DNA of 64,000 nt from G963665085 sp963665085 (lineage in GTDB: Bacteria > Bacteroidota > Bacteroidia > Bacteroidales > JAAAOM01). This document shows positions 1 through 9,763 of this stretch, piece after piece (the first letter of the stretch is position 1; each line of letters opens with the position of its first letter). The position numbers and the translations under genes are program-made. The stretch lies in contig CAXXXS010000002.1 in NCBI GenBank assembly GCA_963665085.2, forward strand, positions 1,240,001-1,304,000, written 5' to 3'. Under the pieces are notes generated by a model. It was not told the origin of the DNA. It saw only the letters and a list, made by a program, of their open reading frames with translations, and made no database searches.

Positions 1-82
1 AATTCTTATATAGAGGTACGTCATTTACTTGACTACTTGCTACAAACGGATATATTAAAAGAATGAATAATAAATTTTTCAT
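1..82 (-). CDS. Partial secreted protein, N-terminus only (possible GH3 glycosidase)
   Basis: The frame opens with ATG at 80-82 and runs off the left edge of the window, giving 27 residues. The start MKNLLFILLIYPF followed by VASSQ is a typical Sec signal peptide with cleavage near residue 19. The mature start reads VNDVPLYKN; many GH3 beta-glucosidases of Bacteroidota begin with a similar PLYK(N/D) segment, so GH3 is a guess and not a call. The gene lies just downstream of the SusD remnant on the same strand, which fits a polysaccharide-utilisation locus. Too little is visible to name a function. Confidence 0.55.
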   Translation of the reverse strand, partial: MKNLLFILLIYPFVASSQVNDVPLYKN

Positions 83-113
83 TTTGGATATTTAAGATTC
101 GACATATTCATAT

Positions 114-148
114 ATCGATAGTTCTGAAAGGTTTTCAGAACTATCGAT
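114..148. terminator. Perfect 16-bp hairpin between the SusD remnant and the next gene
   Basis: Positions 114-129 and 133-148 are exact reverse complements with a 3-base loop. The hairpin lies between the SusD stop codon (163-165) and the downstream start (82). There is no T-run after the stem on either strand, so an intercistronic processing or stability hairpin, or a weak attenuator, is as likely as a true terminator. Confidence 0.55.
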
Positions 149-162
149 TAAGATTTTAACAA

Positions 163-525
163 TTACCAACCAGGATTTTGAACAAGGTTACTATTTATAT
201 TAACTTCTTGTTCTGGAAATGGAAGCAATTCATGTTTCCCTGCTTTGAATCCATATACATCATTTGAATAACCATAAGTTACAATATGTGCTTCTTCATC
301 ATCCAAGCCTTCAAAAACTGGAATCTGTCCCCATTGATTACCTAATGCTTCTTCTGCATCTCCCCAACGAATTAAATCTTGGTAACGAACACCCTCAAAG
401 CAAAGCTCTAAGCGTTTTTCTGTTTTTATGTCTTCTAAAGATACTGATGTCAGATTTAATGTAAACTAAATGCTGCAAATTTTAAATCACCAAAAAGAAG
501 GTTTAACCATTATTTTTACTCTTTC
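163..525 (-). pseudogene. Decayed SusD/RagB-family lipoprotein, C-terminal remnant
   Basis: The minus strand reads open from a stop at 466-468 to the stop at 163-165. It encodes about 100 residues typical of the SusD C-terminus: LEDIKTEKRLELCFEGVRY, then QDLIRWGDAEEAL, and the final NLVQNPGW. No start codon precedes it. In another frame at about 475-525 there is GDLKFAAF, which resembles an earlier part of SusD. The two pieces are brought together with the middle missing, so the gene is best read as deleted and frameshifted. SusD proteins bind glycans at the cell surface together with a SusC TonB-dependent transporter; neither the SusD N-terminus nor a susC is present. The plus-strand frame at 264-464 is a shadow of this remnant. 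Confidence 0.75.
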
Positions 526-795
526 AAGTAGAATTTATTATTGCTAGTAAGTTAGATAGATACGTGTATCTACTTATACATATTAATTCAAACAAGGTAA
601 TCATATTCGTATGATTATCCAATTTTTATAAAAAAATCAAAAATCTTTACTTGAGAATTGAAATCGCATCTTCAAAATGCTAAAGCTCTTATTTTGAACA
701 AATAGGCAACAATCTGGAAATATCGTTCTAGAACTTCCAAACTTAAAAAAGCAATGCATTAAGTCTTACAACACTAACACAAAATCAATATATTT
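526..795. other. AT-rich spacer, nothing recognised
   Basis: This spacer between the SusD remnant and the patatin gene has stops in all frames at short spacing. I see no RNA gene or clear terminator. It may hold further eroded SusD sequence, but I cannot read any. Confidence 0.4.
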
Positions 796-1653
796 CTACA
801 GATCTTTATTTAACCATCGTAATAATTCCGGCATAATTTTTTCACAATAAGACATAGCTTCATGATATATTTTATGTGTTTTTTGAGGATTTTTTTCAAT
901 ACGATTGACAGCTAGTTTTTGCTGGGGATAAATTACAAAGGCTTTTCTATCACGCTCTAATTCTTTTAATTTAGTGAGAGATTCATTATATCTCTTCGCC
1001 CTTTTTTTTAACATTTCATAGACCTTCGGATATTTTTTATAGCTTAGTTTTAATAATCGTCTTAATTTTAATTCAGACTTTACAAATCCTTTGGGACGGG
1101 TTAAAATTACTACAACCCTATCAGAACCATGAGATAGTGCATATTCAAAAGGAATGGAATCTGCTAATCCCCCATCCAAATATTTCTCCCCTTTATAATC
1201 AACTATTGGTGCTAGCAATGGTAATGAGCCGCTCGCTATTAATAAAGTATTAATGTCCTTCTTATCTAACCCATTTAGTTTAAAGAACTCTGCTTTTCCA
1301 GTATTACAATTGCTTGCCCCGGCAAAAAAATCACAAGAATACTTTAGTGATTCATAGTTGTATGGTAAAATTTTTTGAGCTATTTCTTCATAGATAAAAT
1401 CCCATGAAAAATAAGAACCAGTCTGCAATAAATTTCTTATACCACAATAACGCTTATCTCCTATAAATTGATTTACTTTTAAATTTCGCCCGGATTGTTT
1501 AGAAACATAAGATGCTCCATACGATGCCCCTGCTGAAACGCCATAGACTGAGTCAAAAACAACCTGATTGTTAAGAAAAGCTTCCAGGATTCCAGCTGTA
1601 AACATCCCTCTAAATCCACCTCCTTCAAGTATTAATGCAGTCTTTTTTTTCAT
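796..1653 (-). CDS. Patatin-like phospholipase (YjjU-type)
   Basis: A 285-residue cytoplasmic-looking patatin. The oxyanion loop is EGGGFRGMF (residues 10-18), the nucleophile elbow is GVSAG with Ser40, and the dyad aspartate is Asp160 in YLDGGLADSIP. All three elements of the Ser-Asp catalytic dyad are therefore present. It has no signal peptide. Length and layout fit the stand-alone bacterial patatins related to E. coli YjjU, which act as lipid acyl hydrolases; the natural substrate is unknown. It starts at ATG 1653, lies alone between the SusD remnant and the insertion sequence, and shares no operon with either. It is distinct from the second patatin at 40804, which carries a barrel domain. 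Confidence 0.85.
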   Translation of the reverse strand: MKKKTALILEGGGFRGMFTAGILEAFLNNQVVFDSVYGVSAGASYGASYVSKQSGRNLKVNQFIGDKRYCGIRNLLQTGSYFSWDFIYEEIAQKILPYNYESLKYSCDFFAGASNCNTGKAEFFKLNGLDKKDINTLLIASGSLPLLAPIVDYKGEKYLDGGLADSIPFEYALSHGSDRVVVILTRPKGFVKSELKLRRLLKLSYKKYPKVYEMLKKRAKRYNESLTKLKELERDRKAFVIYPQQKLAVNRIEKNPQKTHKIYHEAMSYCEKIMPELLRWLNKDL

Positions 1654-1833
1654 TAACGTTTCTTATTTTGGCCTAGTTAAATATCTCCTTTATAAAAAGT
1701 AAATGCTTCCGTTGTATCTCCTAATGGCTAATTAAATTAAATTAAATAATTTAAATGAGAATTCTCTCTTTTATCAATAACCTTACTTCCGCAACAAATA
1801 TTTAGCAAAAACTAGCAAAGTTTTTATAAATAA

Positions 1834-1897
1834 GACCTGCAAGTGAATGCAGGTCTCGAAAATTTTCACCTATTTAGGTGTGTGACTAAAATTTTCG
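1834..1897 (+). promoter_or_regulatory. Nested hairpins over the transposase start
   Basis: Positions 1834-1841 and 1848-1855 are exact inverted repeats, and the possible GTG start codon (1843-1845) sits in the six-base loop. Immediately after, 1857-1866 pairs exactly with 1888-1897, enclosing a further pair 1867-1871/1876-1880. Such structure at an IS 5' end can block translation from read-through transcripts, as established for IS10 and IS200. Here this is inference. Confidence 0.5.
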
Positions 1898-3162
1898 ATT
1901 CAAATGTAACGCCATTTGGTGGTATCCACCTAATACATAAGCAACTTTTTGCACATGGCGCAATTGATTTTATTGATAATCAACTTGGTGCAAGAGTAAA
2001 AACAATAGGCTATAATTACTCTGATTTATTATTGAGCCGGATATATACCGCTTTTTGTGGCGGCAATGCCACAGAAGATGTAAATTATCTTAAAGAGAAC
2101 ACATTAAAGAACCTTAAAGGGATTTCAACACCTTCTGCCGATACAATCCTTCGAGGCGACAAAGAACTCTCTGTGCCATGCGAGTACATAGAAACAGCCC
2201 CGGGCATAACAAATAAAATCAATGTCAATACCAGGATGAATAATCTTTTGGTTGACAGTGCCCTAGAATTCAAGCAGCTTGACCCTAACGCCAAGGGGCT
2301 GGTTTATGATTTTGACCACCAGTTTATAGCTGCCGACAAATACGATGCGGAATATAGCTACAAAAACAAAAAGGGATATTTCCCTGGGGTAGCTACTATC
2401 TCAAACATACCGGTTTATATCGAGGGACGAAATGGTAACTGCAATGTTAAAGCGGCACAGCTATCAACTCATAAAAGGGCATTAAAGCTATTAGCGGATA
2501 AAGGGGTAAAGCCTCGCTATGCCCGTATGGACTGCGGCTCATATATAAAAGAAGTTACAGACTATTTTCACGGAGAAAATATTTTATTTTCAATAAGAGC
2601 TTCAAATTCAGAAACCTTGTTGACAATGGCTGCCGATACCGAGGATTGGAAACCTTGCACCATTAATTTCCAGGACATGGAAGTGAACAGTTTCAAATAT
2701 CGATTTGGGAAATTCGAGCACCGTATTGTCGCTTACCGCATGCCAAACAAAACCGGGCAAAGATCGGTTTTTACAAACGATGCTAAAAACTACCTGTTCA
2801 TTATTACCAATGATTGGGATATTTCTGAAAAAGAAGCAATAATATTTTACAACAAACGTGGCGACAGTGAACGGGTTTTCGATATACAAAACAACGATTT
2901 CAATTGGGACTCAATGCCTCACAGCTTCCTTGAAGAGAATACTGTCTTTCTGATAATAATGGCTGTTGCTCATATTATCTATAAATGGCTGCTAAATATT
3001 TTTGCTGGAGTTATTCAAGGGCTGACCAAAACATCGAGACTTAAAAAATTTATTTTTCGTTTTGTCGCTATTGTTGCAAAGTTCACACGCAGCGGACGAA
3101 GAACCGTTGTACATTTGGCAACAATCAACCAAAAGTTGATACAAATATCCAATTCATCTTAA
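1843..3162 (+). mobile_element. IS1380-like insertion sequence, intact DDE transposase
   Basis: A 439-codon uninterrupted transposase of the IS1380 group (DDE transposase group 1 fold). Recognisable blocks are NVTPFGGIHLIHKQ near the N-terminus, the first Asp in LVYDFDHQF, the second Asp in ARMDCGSYI, and the Glu block YNKRGDSERVFDIQNNDFNW. A hydrophobic segment and a basic tail (SGRRTVVHLATINQK) close it, as usual in this family. The longest frame starts at GTG 1843 inside a hairpin; an alternative GTG at 1882 gives a protein beginning TKIFDSNVTPFGG, which fits the family start better. I could not identify terminal inverted repeats or a target duplication, so the element ends are not placed. 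Its GC content is somewhat higher than that of its neighbours. Confidence 0.85.
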
Positions 3163-3582
3163 TAGAAAAACTTATTGGTTTTTCAGGCTCTCCCTCAATA
3201 GCCTTAATAAAGTGGGTAAGGGAAACTGTGTCTGATAACTTGAAAACTGCTATATTTTTAAGTTGCGAAACCAATTGTTTCGCGTAATTAGCGTAATTCG
3301 TGGATAAACAAAAGTTTTGCGGATTTTAGGAATAATTTTATTTCTCTCATACTATCATTTTTAAATTTGTATCGATAGAAATAAAAGAAAACATGATAAA
3401 TTTGGGTAAAATAATTAAAAACAAATAACTTAGGCGCAAGAAATACTATTGAATATTAACAACAAAATGGTTCATCTGTTGATAGCACAAACCTAAAAAA
3501 ACATTAAAATACAATAAGACAGTAAAAAAAAAGGTTATAGCCCAATTCTATTAGGATTAATTTTTAAATTTTAAACAACTCT
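3163..3582. other. Spacer between the IS and the GH31 gene
   Basis: No coding frame was found. The left part must contain the unmarked right end of the insertion sequence. It contains a small hairpin (3265-3271 with 3277-3283) followed by a short direct repeat GCGTAATT at about 3282-3297. The rest is A/T-rich leader sequence of the GH31 gene. Confidence 0.4.
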
Positions 3583-6450
3583 ATGAAAAATACTAAAACA
3601 ATTCTAAACTTTTTGATGGGATTATTAATTTTTTCCTGTTCAAATCCACAAATAAAAGAAACAGATCATGGAATTATCCTGGAGATAAAACAAAAAAAGA
3701 AGCTAGATACACGGAAAATTTGTATCGATATTTTAAGTGACGATATAGTCCATGTGTCTGCTACACCAGAAAAGGAATTCGTAAAAGACTCCAGTCTTAT
3801 CATTTTACCACAGCGTAACAGCGTTGAATATACAATTGATGATTTTGGGGATTCAATTTTACTAAAAACGAAAAAACTAAATATCCTTATTTCAAAGCAG
3901 GATGGTCAGGTAATCTTTAAGAACAAAAAAAATGAGATTATTCTATCAGAAAAGGAAAACGGTGGAAGGGAATTCACTCCCATTATTGTAGAAGGAACAA
4001 AAGGATATACTATACAACAGATGTTTGAATCACCTTCTGATGAAGCATTTTATGGATTAGGGCAACACCAGTCTGATGAATTCAATTATAAGGACAAAAG
4101 TGAAGAGCTTTTTCAATATAACACTAAAGTTTCTGTACCGTTTGTAGTTTCGAATAAAAATTATGGTCTTTTATGGGATAGTTATTCTTTAAGTCGATTT
4201 GGTGATAGTCGACCTTATATGCAATTGAACAAAGCCTTTAAATTATACAATAAAGAAAGTATTAACGGAGGATTAACAGGGACATATGAATCTGGAGTTG
4301 ATGATATCGAAACAATCGTACGACAAGAAGATTCATTGTTTTTTGAAGACATCAAGGCAATTAAAGGATTACCAAAAGATTTTTCCCTAAAAAAAGCATC
4401 AGTTCTTTATGAAGGTGAAATTGAAGCGCCTAATGATGGTGAATATAAATTCATTCTTTATTATGCAGGTTATGTAAAAGTTTTTTTAGGTAATGAATTA
4501 GTTGTACCAGAACGTTGGAGAACAGCGTGGAATCCTAACACCTACAAATTCACAAAACAACTTAAAAAAGGAGAAAAGATACCTCTTCGCGTTGAGTGGA
4601 AACCAGACGGAGACATATCATATATTGGACTTCGAACATTACCTCCTAAAACGTCTGATGAGAAAGACACTCAGGTATGGTGGAGTGAGATGAACAAGAA
4701 CCTGGATTATTATTTTATACATGGAGAATCTTATGATGAGATAATAAAAGGGTATCGAAACCTAACAGGAAAATCACAGGTAATGCCCAAATGGGCAATG
4801 GGTTTTTGGCAAAGTAGAGAACGTTACAAAACCCAGGAAGAAATACTTACTACATTAAAAGAATTCCGTAATCAACAAATCCCAATCGATAATATTGTGC
4901 TCGATTGGAATCATTGGCAAGAAGATGCCTGGGGAAGCCATGAATTCGATACTGCCCGATTTCCATCGCCCAAAACAATGGTTGACTCTATTCATGCATT
5001 AAATGGAAAAATAATGATTTCTGTTTGGCCAAAATTTTATATAACAACTGAACATTATAAGGAATTTGATAAAAATGGCTGGATGTATCAACGTGCTGTT
5101 GAAGATAGTATCCGGGATTGGGTTGGCCCAGGGTATGTAGGCTCTTTTTATGATGCATATTCTCCTGAAGCCCGTAAACTTTTTTGGGACCAAATACGAG
5201 AACATTACTACACGTTAGGTATTGATGCCTGGTGGATGGATGCCAGTGAACCAAATATTCTTGATTGTACAGATATGGAATATCGAAAAGCACTTTGTGG
5301 ACCAACGGCATTAGGCCCCTCTACCGAATATTTTAATACGTATGCATTAATGAATGCAGAAGCAATCTATAATGGACAACGTGATGTAGCCCCAAACAAA
5401 CGTGTTTTTCTTTTAACTCGTTCTGGCTTTGCCGGACTTCAAAGTTATTCTACGGCTACCTGGAGTGGCGATATTGGAACCCGATGGGAAGATATGAAAG
5501 CACAGATATCAGCTGGGCTAAATTTTTCTTTGAGCGGTATCCCGTATTGGACAATGGATATTGGTGGTTTTTGTGTTGAGGATAGATACGTAAATGGTCA
5601 GATAGAATTTAATAATAAAGGAATTGAAAATAACGATTTGGAAGAATGGCGAGAGTTAAATACACGATGGTATCAATTTGGTACTTTTGTCCCTTTATTC
5701 CGCTCACATGGCCAGTATCCATATCGTGAGCCATGGAATATTGCATCGAAAGGACATCCGGCTTATGAATCAATTACCTATTACATAAACTTACGATACA
5801 GGTTAATGCCATATATTTATACGATGGCGGGCATGACATATTTTAATGATTATACCATCATGAGGGCTTTAGTTATGGACTTTTCAAATGATGAAAAAGT
5901 TACAGATGTTAGCGATCAGTATATGTTTGGTCCTTCTATCATGATATGTCCGGTATATAACTATAAAGAAAGAAAACGAGAGGTATATTTCCCAAAAGAA
6001 AACAATTGGTATGATTTATACAGTGGCAAATATTTTCAAGGTGGCATAAAACAAACAATTGCTGCTCCCTATGAACAAATTCCTTTATTTATAAAAGAAG
6101 GCGCGATTATACCTATTGGTCCGGATATTCAATACACACAAGAGAAACCTGCTGACCCCCTTATCTTATACGTGTATAAAGGGAAAGATGGAATTTTTAA
6201 TCTTTATGAAGATGAGGGAAGTAATTATAATTATGAGCAAGGTGCCTTTTCAATTATTCCTTTTATTTATAATGATAACGAAGAATCTTTAACAATAGGA
6301 AATAGAAAAGGCGAATTTGAAGGGATGCTGAAAAACAGGACTTTCATAATTAAAATAGTTTCAAAAGAAAATCCTGAACCCTTAAACTTTATTGCGAAGG
6401 GTATAGTTATCAACTATAATGGGGAAGAACAAACAATTGAGCTTAAATAA
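3583..6450 (+). CDS. GH31 glycoside hydrolase lipoprotein with PA14 insert (alpha-xylosidase or alpha-glucosidase)
   Basis: A 955-residue exported lipoprotein; the lipobox is LIFSC with Cys at about residue 19. The N-terminal beta-sandwich is interrupted by a PA14-like domain at about residues 239-353 (VLYEGEIEAPNDGEYKF, then VKVFLGNELV). The GH31 barrel follows, with the nucleophile Asp553 in WWMDASEPN and the acid/base Asp630 in WSGDIGTRW, and then a C-terminal DUF5110-like sandwich. The PA14 insertion in this place is known from alpha-xylosidases that remove xylose from xyloglucan oligosaccharides (BoGH31A, CjXyl31A), so alpha-xylosidase is the favoured activity, with alpha-glucosidase as the alternative. 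Neighbouring esterase and sulfatase genes suggest plant or algal polysaccharide work, though no xyloglucan endoglucanase is visible. Confidence 0.88.
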   Translation: MKNTKTILNFLMGLLIFSCSNPQIKETDHGIILEIKQKKKLDTRKICIDILSDDIVHVSATPEKEFVKDSSLIILPQRNSVEYTIDDFGDSILLKTKKLNILISKQDGQVIFKNKKNEIILSEKENGGREFTPIIVEGTKGYTIQQMFESPSDEAFYGLGQHQSDEFNYKDKSEELFQYNTKVSVPFVVSNKNYGLLWDSYSLSRFGDSRPYMQLNKAFKLYNKESINGGLTGTYESGVDDIETIVRQEDSLFFEDIKAIKGLPKDFSLKKASVLYEGEIEAPNDGEYKFILYYAGYVKVFLGNELVVPERWRTAWNPNTYKFTKQLKKGEKIPLRVEWKPDGDISYIGLRTLPPKTSDEKDTQVWWSEMNKNLDYYFIHGESYDEIIKGYRNLTGKSQVMPKWAMGFWQSRERYKTQEEILTTLKEFRNQQIPIDNIVLDWNHWQEDAWGSHEFDTARFPSPKTMVDSIHALNGKIMISVWPKFYITTEHYKEFDKNGWMYQRAVEDSIRDWVGPGYVGSFYDAYSPEARKLFWDQIREHYYTLGIDAWWMDASEPNILDCTDMEYRKALCGPTALGPSTEYFNTYALMNAEAIYNGQRDVAPNKRVFLLTRSGFAGLQSYSTATWSGDIGTRWEDMKAQISAGLNFSLSGIPYWTMDIGGFCVEDRYVNGQIEFNNKGIENNDLEEWRELNTRWYQFGTFVPLFRSHGQYPYREPWNIASKGHPAYESITYYINLRYRLMPYIYTMAGMTYFNDYTIMRALVMDFSNDEKVTDVSDQYMFGPSIMICPVYNYKERKREVYFPKENNWYDLYSGKYFQGGIKQTIAAPYEQIPLFIKEGAIIPIGPDIQYTQEKPADPLILYVYKGKDGIFNLYEDEGSNYNYEQGAFSIIPFIYNDNEESLTIGNRKGEFEGMLKNRTFIIKIVSKENPEPLNFIAKGIVINYNGEEQTIELK

Positions 6451-6637
6451 TAAAAAATACAATTTCTTTATTTAAGTCAGGTCAATATAAGTAAATGCAA
6501 TTAGATTTATATTTACTGAACAAACCTTTTTTGTAGGTTGCTAGTAATGATGATAAAGGTAAAAACGTTTCTGCCGAATGTAGGAAAGAAAATTGAGGTT
6601 AAAGAACAATCTAGTTTCTTTCTTTAGTTTTCTATTC

Positions 6638-7519
6638 CTAATTAGGCCTAACAACCATAATCCCCGAAGCTTTTTTACTACCTAAAAGATAGTCTACCAG
6701 TGTGCCTTCCGAAAGCAACACTTTCTCGCCAGCAGAAGAAGCGTGTAAAATATGAATTCTGCCTTCTACGCGTGTTAAAAGAACGACATGCTGGATATCC
6801 ATTCCTTCGATATGTGTGGTTACACCAGCTATATCGCCATCCATTAGTTTATCTTCTACCTCTGCAATTTTATCTTCAGGAATATAATACATTTCCCTCG
6901 TATTGATTTCATTTTCCTGTTCTTGAATAATAGGTACCAGACTACTATCTTTAAGTTGCTTATAACTATCTGGATGCGTACTCATAAAATTAACCTCTAA
7001 CTTATACGGAATCTCTATAATTTCTTTAGATGCATTCTTTACCAGCTGTTTTTTTTCGTTGGTATAAATCCAATCACTAAAATAATGTAAGCGTGATGTA
7101 TAATTTTCTATTTCCCCATCTCTGTATCTGATATATTTTAATTCTCTTGTAAATTGGTCAAATCCAGGATTATCACTTTTTATAGTACGAGCAATAGCCA
7201 AACAATTTTCCGCAAAAGTTGTACAGTCTAGTTCACGTAGATTTACAACCAACTGTTCAGGTTCAAGTTCCAGGGTTTGGGCTACATAAGGTGTTTCTTT
7301 AAAATAACTACCTACTTCTATTATTAAATCTCCAATTGGTGCATCTTTTTTATCTGAAAACTTATTAAGTATTTCATTTAAAATTTCTTTATCTTTCTGA
7401 GAAACAATTAAGAAAACAGTCTCTTGTCCCTCTGCTTCTTTTTCCTTTCCGTTTGATGTAGTGTTTGAACAGCTAAAAATAAGAACAAGAACAACCAGAA
7501 ATGAGATTAACTTTTTCAT
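6638..7519 (-). CDS. DUF1460 N-acetylmuramoyl-L-alanine amidase-like lipoprotein
   Basis: A 293-residue lipoprotein (lipobox LIFSC, Cys17). The catalytic Cys99 lies in RELDCTTFAEN, followed by the long linker with RYRDG and LHYFSDWI. The probable catalytic His is in the DIQHVVLLT strand, and the fold closes with IHILHASSAGEKV. This order matches the DUF1460 family, whose structures show an NlpC/P60-related fold and amidase activity on peptidoglycan stem peptides. The expected site of action is the periplasmic leaflet or the outer membrane. It converges with the GH31 gene and shares no operon. The A/T-rich upstream region starts at 7520. Confidence 0.82.
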   Translation of the reverse strand: MKKLISFLVVLVLIFSCSNTTSNGKEKEAEGQETVFLIVSQKDKEILNEILNKFSDKKDAPIGDLIIEVGSYFKETPYVAQTLELEPEQLVVNLRELDCTTFAENCLAIARTIKSDNPGFDQFTRELKYIRYRDGEIENYTSRLHYFSDWIYTNEKKQLVKNASKEIIEIPYKLEVNFMSTHPDSYKQLKDSSLVPIIQEQENEINTREMYYIPEDKIAEVEDKLMDGDIAGVTTHIEGMDIQHVVLLTRVEGRIHILHASSAGEKVLLSEGTLVDYLLGSKKASGIMVVRPN

Positions 7520-7771
7520 ATTTACTAATAGTTTAGAAAAAACCCTTCTTATTTACCCCAAAATTATAATTATTGCACCTTTGCATTTGTTATAATTTAA
7601 GGCTTGGATATTCGTTTAATTAAATCCTATGGGTTAAAAATATAAAAGAAATTGGTTTTATAAAACAGGGTAGCCCTTTTTGTTTAGCACGAAAATTTTT
7701 ATCCTTCATATTCATAAAAATTAATTCATAACATTTTTATAATTTTACATTGCCCAAAATCAAATAAAATT

Positions 7772-9469
7772 ATGAAAACATTAAACTCTATCTTGCTAAT
7801 TTTCCTTTGTCAACTTGCAATTGGACAAAATAAACACGACATCAAAATTACGTCTGAAGATCTCAATAAGGTAGGCACCTCTATTTCTGCATCTGAAATT
7901 GGAGAACCCGTAAGTTCTGTAAAACTTTATACGCCACGTTGGATAGAAGCAAAAGAATCAATGCCGGCTTATGCCGTTGTAGAAGGTTCAATTATGCCTG
8001 TTGATCCGGAAGGATGGCCCATAAATTTCCGCGTATTACTCCCTGAGACATGGTCAAAACACTCAATGCAACAAGGTGGTGGCGGCATCAATGGTATTAT
8101 TACAGTAAGAGAGGGAGATAATCCAATGGTAAAAAAAGGATTTGCGATTTATGGAAGTGATTCTGGTCATCAGGCTGGGGAAATGGGATTTCCGGGAGCA
8201 CCGAAAATCGAACATCTGGCAACAGGTCCTACAATGGGCGATGAATGGGCCCTTAATGAAGAAGCTATTCGTAACCTCGGATACATGCAAATGAAAAAAA
8301 CACATGATGCTGCCATGGTAATTCTAAAAAGAATCTATGGAGCAGAACCCGAATTCAATTATTATGTTGGAAACTCACAGGGAGGACGAGAAGCGTTAAC
8401 AGTAGCACAACGATATCCGGAAGATTATAATGGCATTATTTCTAATGTCCCAATAGTAAATTTCTCTACATTAATGCTGGGTCCCATTTTAATCCGAATA
8501 CAGGAAATCCCTGAAGAGAATTGGGTTCCTACAGAAAAAACAGAAGCAATCACAAGAGAAATTTTGAGACAAACAGATAACCTGGATGGATTATCTGATG
8601 GAATTATTAATAATTATATTGCTGCCCGAGATATCTTTAATGTGAATGATGGCAAAGGCACCGACGATCCTTGGAGTGAAATGCGTAAATCCGGAGTATT
8701 AACCGATGGACAGATTGAAACCCTTGAGTTATCCTATAGCAATTATATTTTCGCAAATCCTCTTGCTAACGGAGTAAAATCATTTGGAATGTGGGTCCCA
8801 TGTATTGATCCCAGCGGATTTGGAATGATTACAGATACCCGCTATAATGGCCAGGAAGGTGCTGAACCAAATGCTCTCATGTACACTTCTCTCGGTATTT
8901 TAGGTGTAACAGCTTTTCTGATACAGGATCTTTCTGCAAATCCATTAAGTTATATTGAAGGGGGGAAATGGGAAAACCGACGTCAGCAACTATCAAAATG
9001 GCTGGACAGTACAGATCCAGATCTTTCTGCTTTTTACAACCGCGGAGGAAAAATAATATTTACAATAGGAACAGCAGACAATGTTGCATCTTCTGGTTCT
9101 CAAATTGATTATTACCAATCACTAATTGATGAAATGGGACAAAACAAACTGGATGAATTTGCCCGTTTATATGTTGTACCGAACGGAAATCACGGTTTAA
9201 GTGGGAAAAGCTATACTGAAAATGGTGATGGAAAACAGATTGACGTTAAAAACCTACCAGCACCGGATCATTACCAAAAAATTGATATGTTAATTGATTG
9301 GGTTGAAAACGATAATCCTCCAGCTAAGCCCCTGGCTATTGACACAAAAGGAGAAATCAGCAAAAAACTTGAAGGAGAAGGTTACATGATGTGTTCATTT
9401 CCAAATTATGCAAAATACAAAGGAGGAGCTGAGAACAATATTTCTTCATATGAAAGTACAGCTCCTTAA
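7772..9469 (+). CDS. Tannase/feruloyl esterase family protein
   Basis: A 565-residue secreted protein with a Sec signal (MKTLNSILLIFLCQLAIGQ). The nucleophile Ser202 lies in GNSQGGREAL, followed by QRYPEDYNGIISNVP, the classic tannase-family block. The charge-relay region is near FTIGTADNVASSG and the catalytic His is in PNGNHGLSG. This order fits PF07519. Characterised members hydrolyse gallate or hydroxycinnamate esters of plant polymers, while many Bacteroidota members have no known substrate. The usual Cys just before the nucleophile (GCSxGG) is replaced by Asn here, so the disulfide that tethers the catalytic Ser and His loops in fungal tannases may be absent. Its place between GH31 and sulfatase genes suggests de-esterification of a decorated polysaccharide. 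Confidence 0.82.
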   Translation: MKTLNSILLIFLCQLAIGQNKHDIKITSEDLNKVGTSISASEIGEPVSSVKLYTPRWIEAKESMPAYAVVEGSIMPVDPEGWPINFRVLLPETWSKHSMQQGGGGINGIITVREGDNPMVKKGFAIYGSDSGHQAGEMGFPGAPKIEHLATGPTMGDEWALNEEAIRNLGYMQMKKTHDAAMVILKRIYGAEPEFNYYVGNSQGGREALTVAQRYPEDYNGIISNVPIVNFSTLMLGPILIRIQEIPEENWVPTEKTEAITREILRQTDNLDGLSDGIINNYIAARDIFNVNDGKGTDDPWSEMRKSGVLTDGQIETLELSYSNYIFANPLANGVKSFGMWVPCIDPSGFGMITDTRYNGQEGAEPNALMYTSLGILGVTAFLIQDLSANPLSYIEGGKWENRRQQLSKWLDSTDPDLSAFYNRGGKIIFTIGTADNVASSGSQIDYYQSLIDEMGQNKLDEFARLYVVPNGNHGLSGKSYTENGDGKQIDVKNLPAPDHYQKIDMLIDWVENDNPPAKPLAIDTKGEISKKLEGEGYMMCSFPNYAKYKGGAENNISSYESTAP

Positions 9470-9537
9470 TCGTATAATTCTATTCATGGCTACTTCTATG
9501 CTGATAATGCACGTAACTTATTTTACCCCTCCTCTTA

Positions 9538-9560
9538 AAGTCCTCCTGTGAGGAGGATTT
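9538..9560. terminator. Hairpin downstream of the esterase gene
   Basis: Positions 9541-9547 and 9551-9557 are exact inverted repeats around a 3-base loop, extended by A-T pairs and one G-T pair on each side. Only a short T-run follows on the plus strand (9558-9560), so it is a candidate terminator for the esterase gene and not a certain one. Confidence 0.5.
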
Positions 9561-9638
9561 AGGAGGTCATTTTAATAAATAAATTTTAACAACCAAACTC
9601 TCTATGCCGTACAAAGAATAAAAGTTTCTAAAAATACA

Positions 9639-9694
9639 CTTTGTGGTTCTCTGTATTACAATCTTTAAGAACTGTAACACAGAGTCTCACAAAG
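9639..9694. repeat. Imperfect inverted repeat with CACAGAG motifs
   Basis: The arms 9639-9658 and 9675-9694 are inverted repeats with a few mismatches; CTTTGTGG and CTCTGT in the left arm match ACAGAG and CTCACAAAG in the right. The CACAGAGT-TCACA motif is repeated again at about 9697-9716. It lies between the convergent esterase and sulfatase genes and resembles a small REP-like intergenic element. Confidence 0.5.
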
Positions 9695-9763
9695 GACACA
9701 CAGAGTTTCACAGAGAAAAAAATAGAACTCCTATGTCTTTACATCTTCTTTCTTGTTCAATAA

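Noticed and set aside
264..464. 66-codon plus-strand frame near the left end
   Set aside because: It is the reverse strand of the SusD remnant, whose minus-strand reading gives clear family sequence.
3163..3300. Search for the right terminal inverted repeat of the IS1380-like element
   Set aside because: No segment here matches the inverted complement of the sequence before 1843 well enough to place the element ends by eye.
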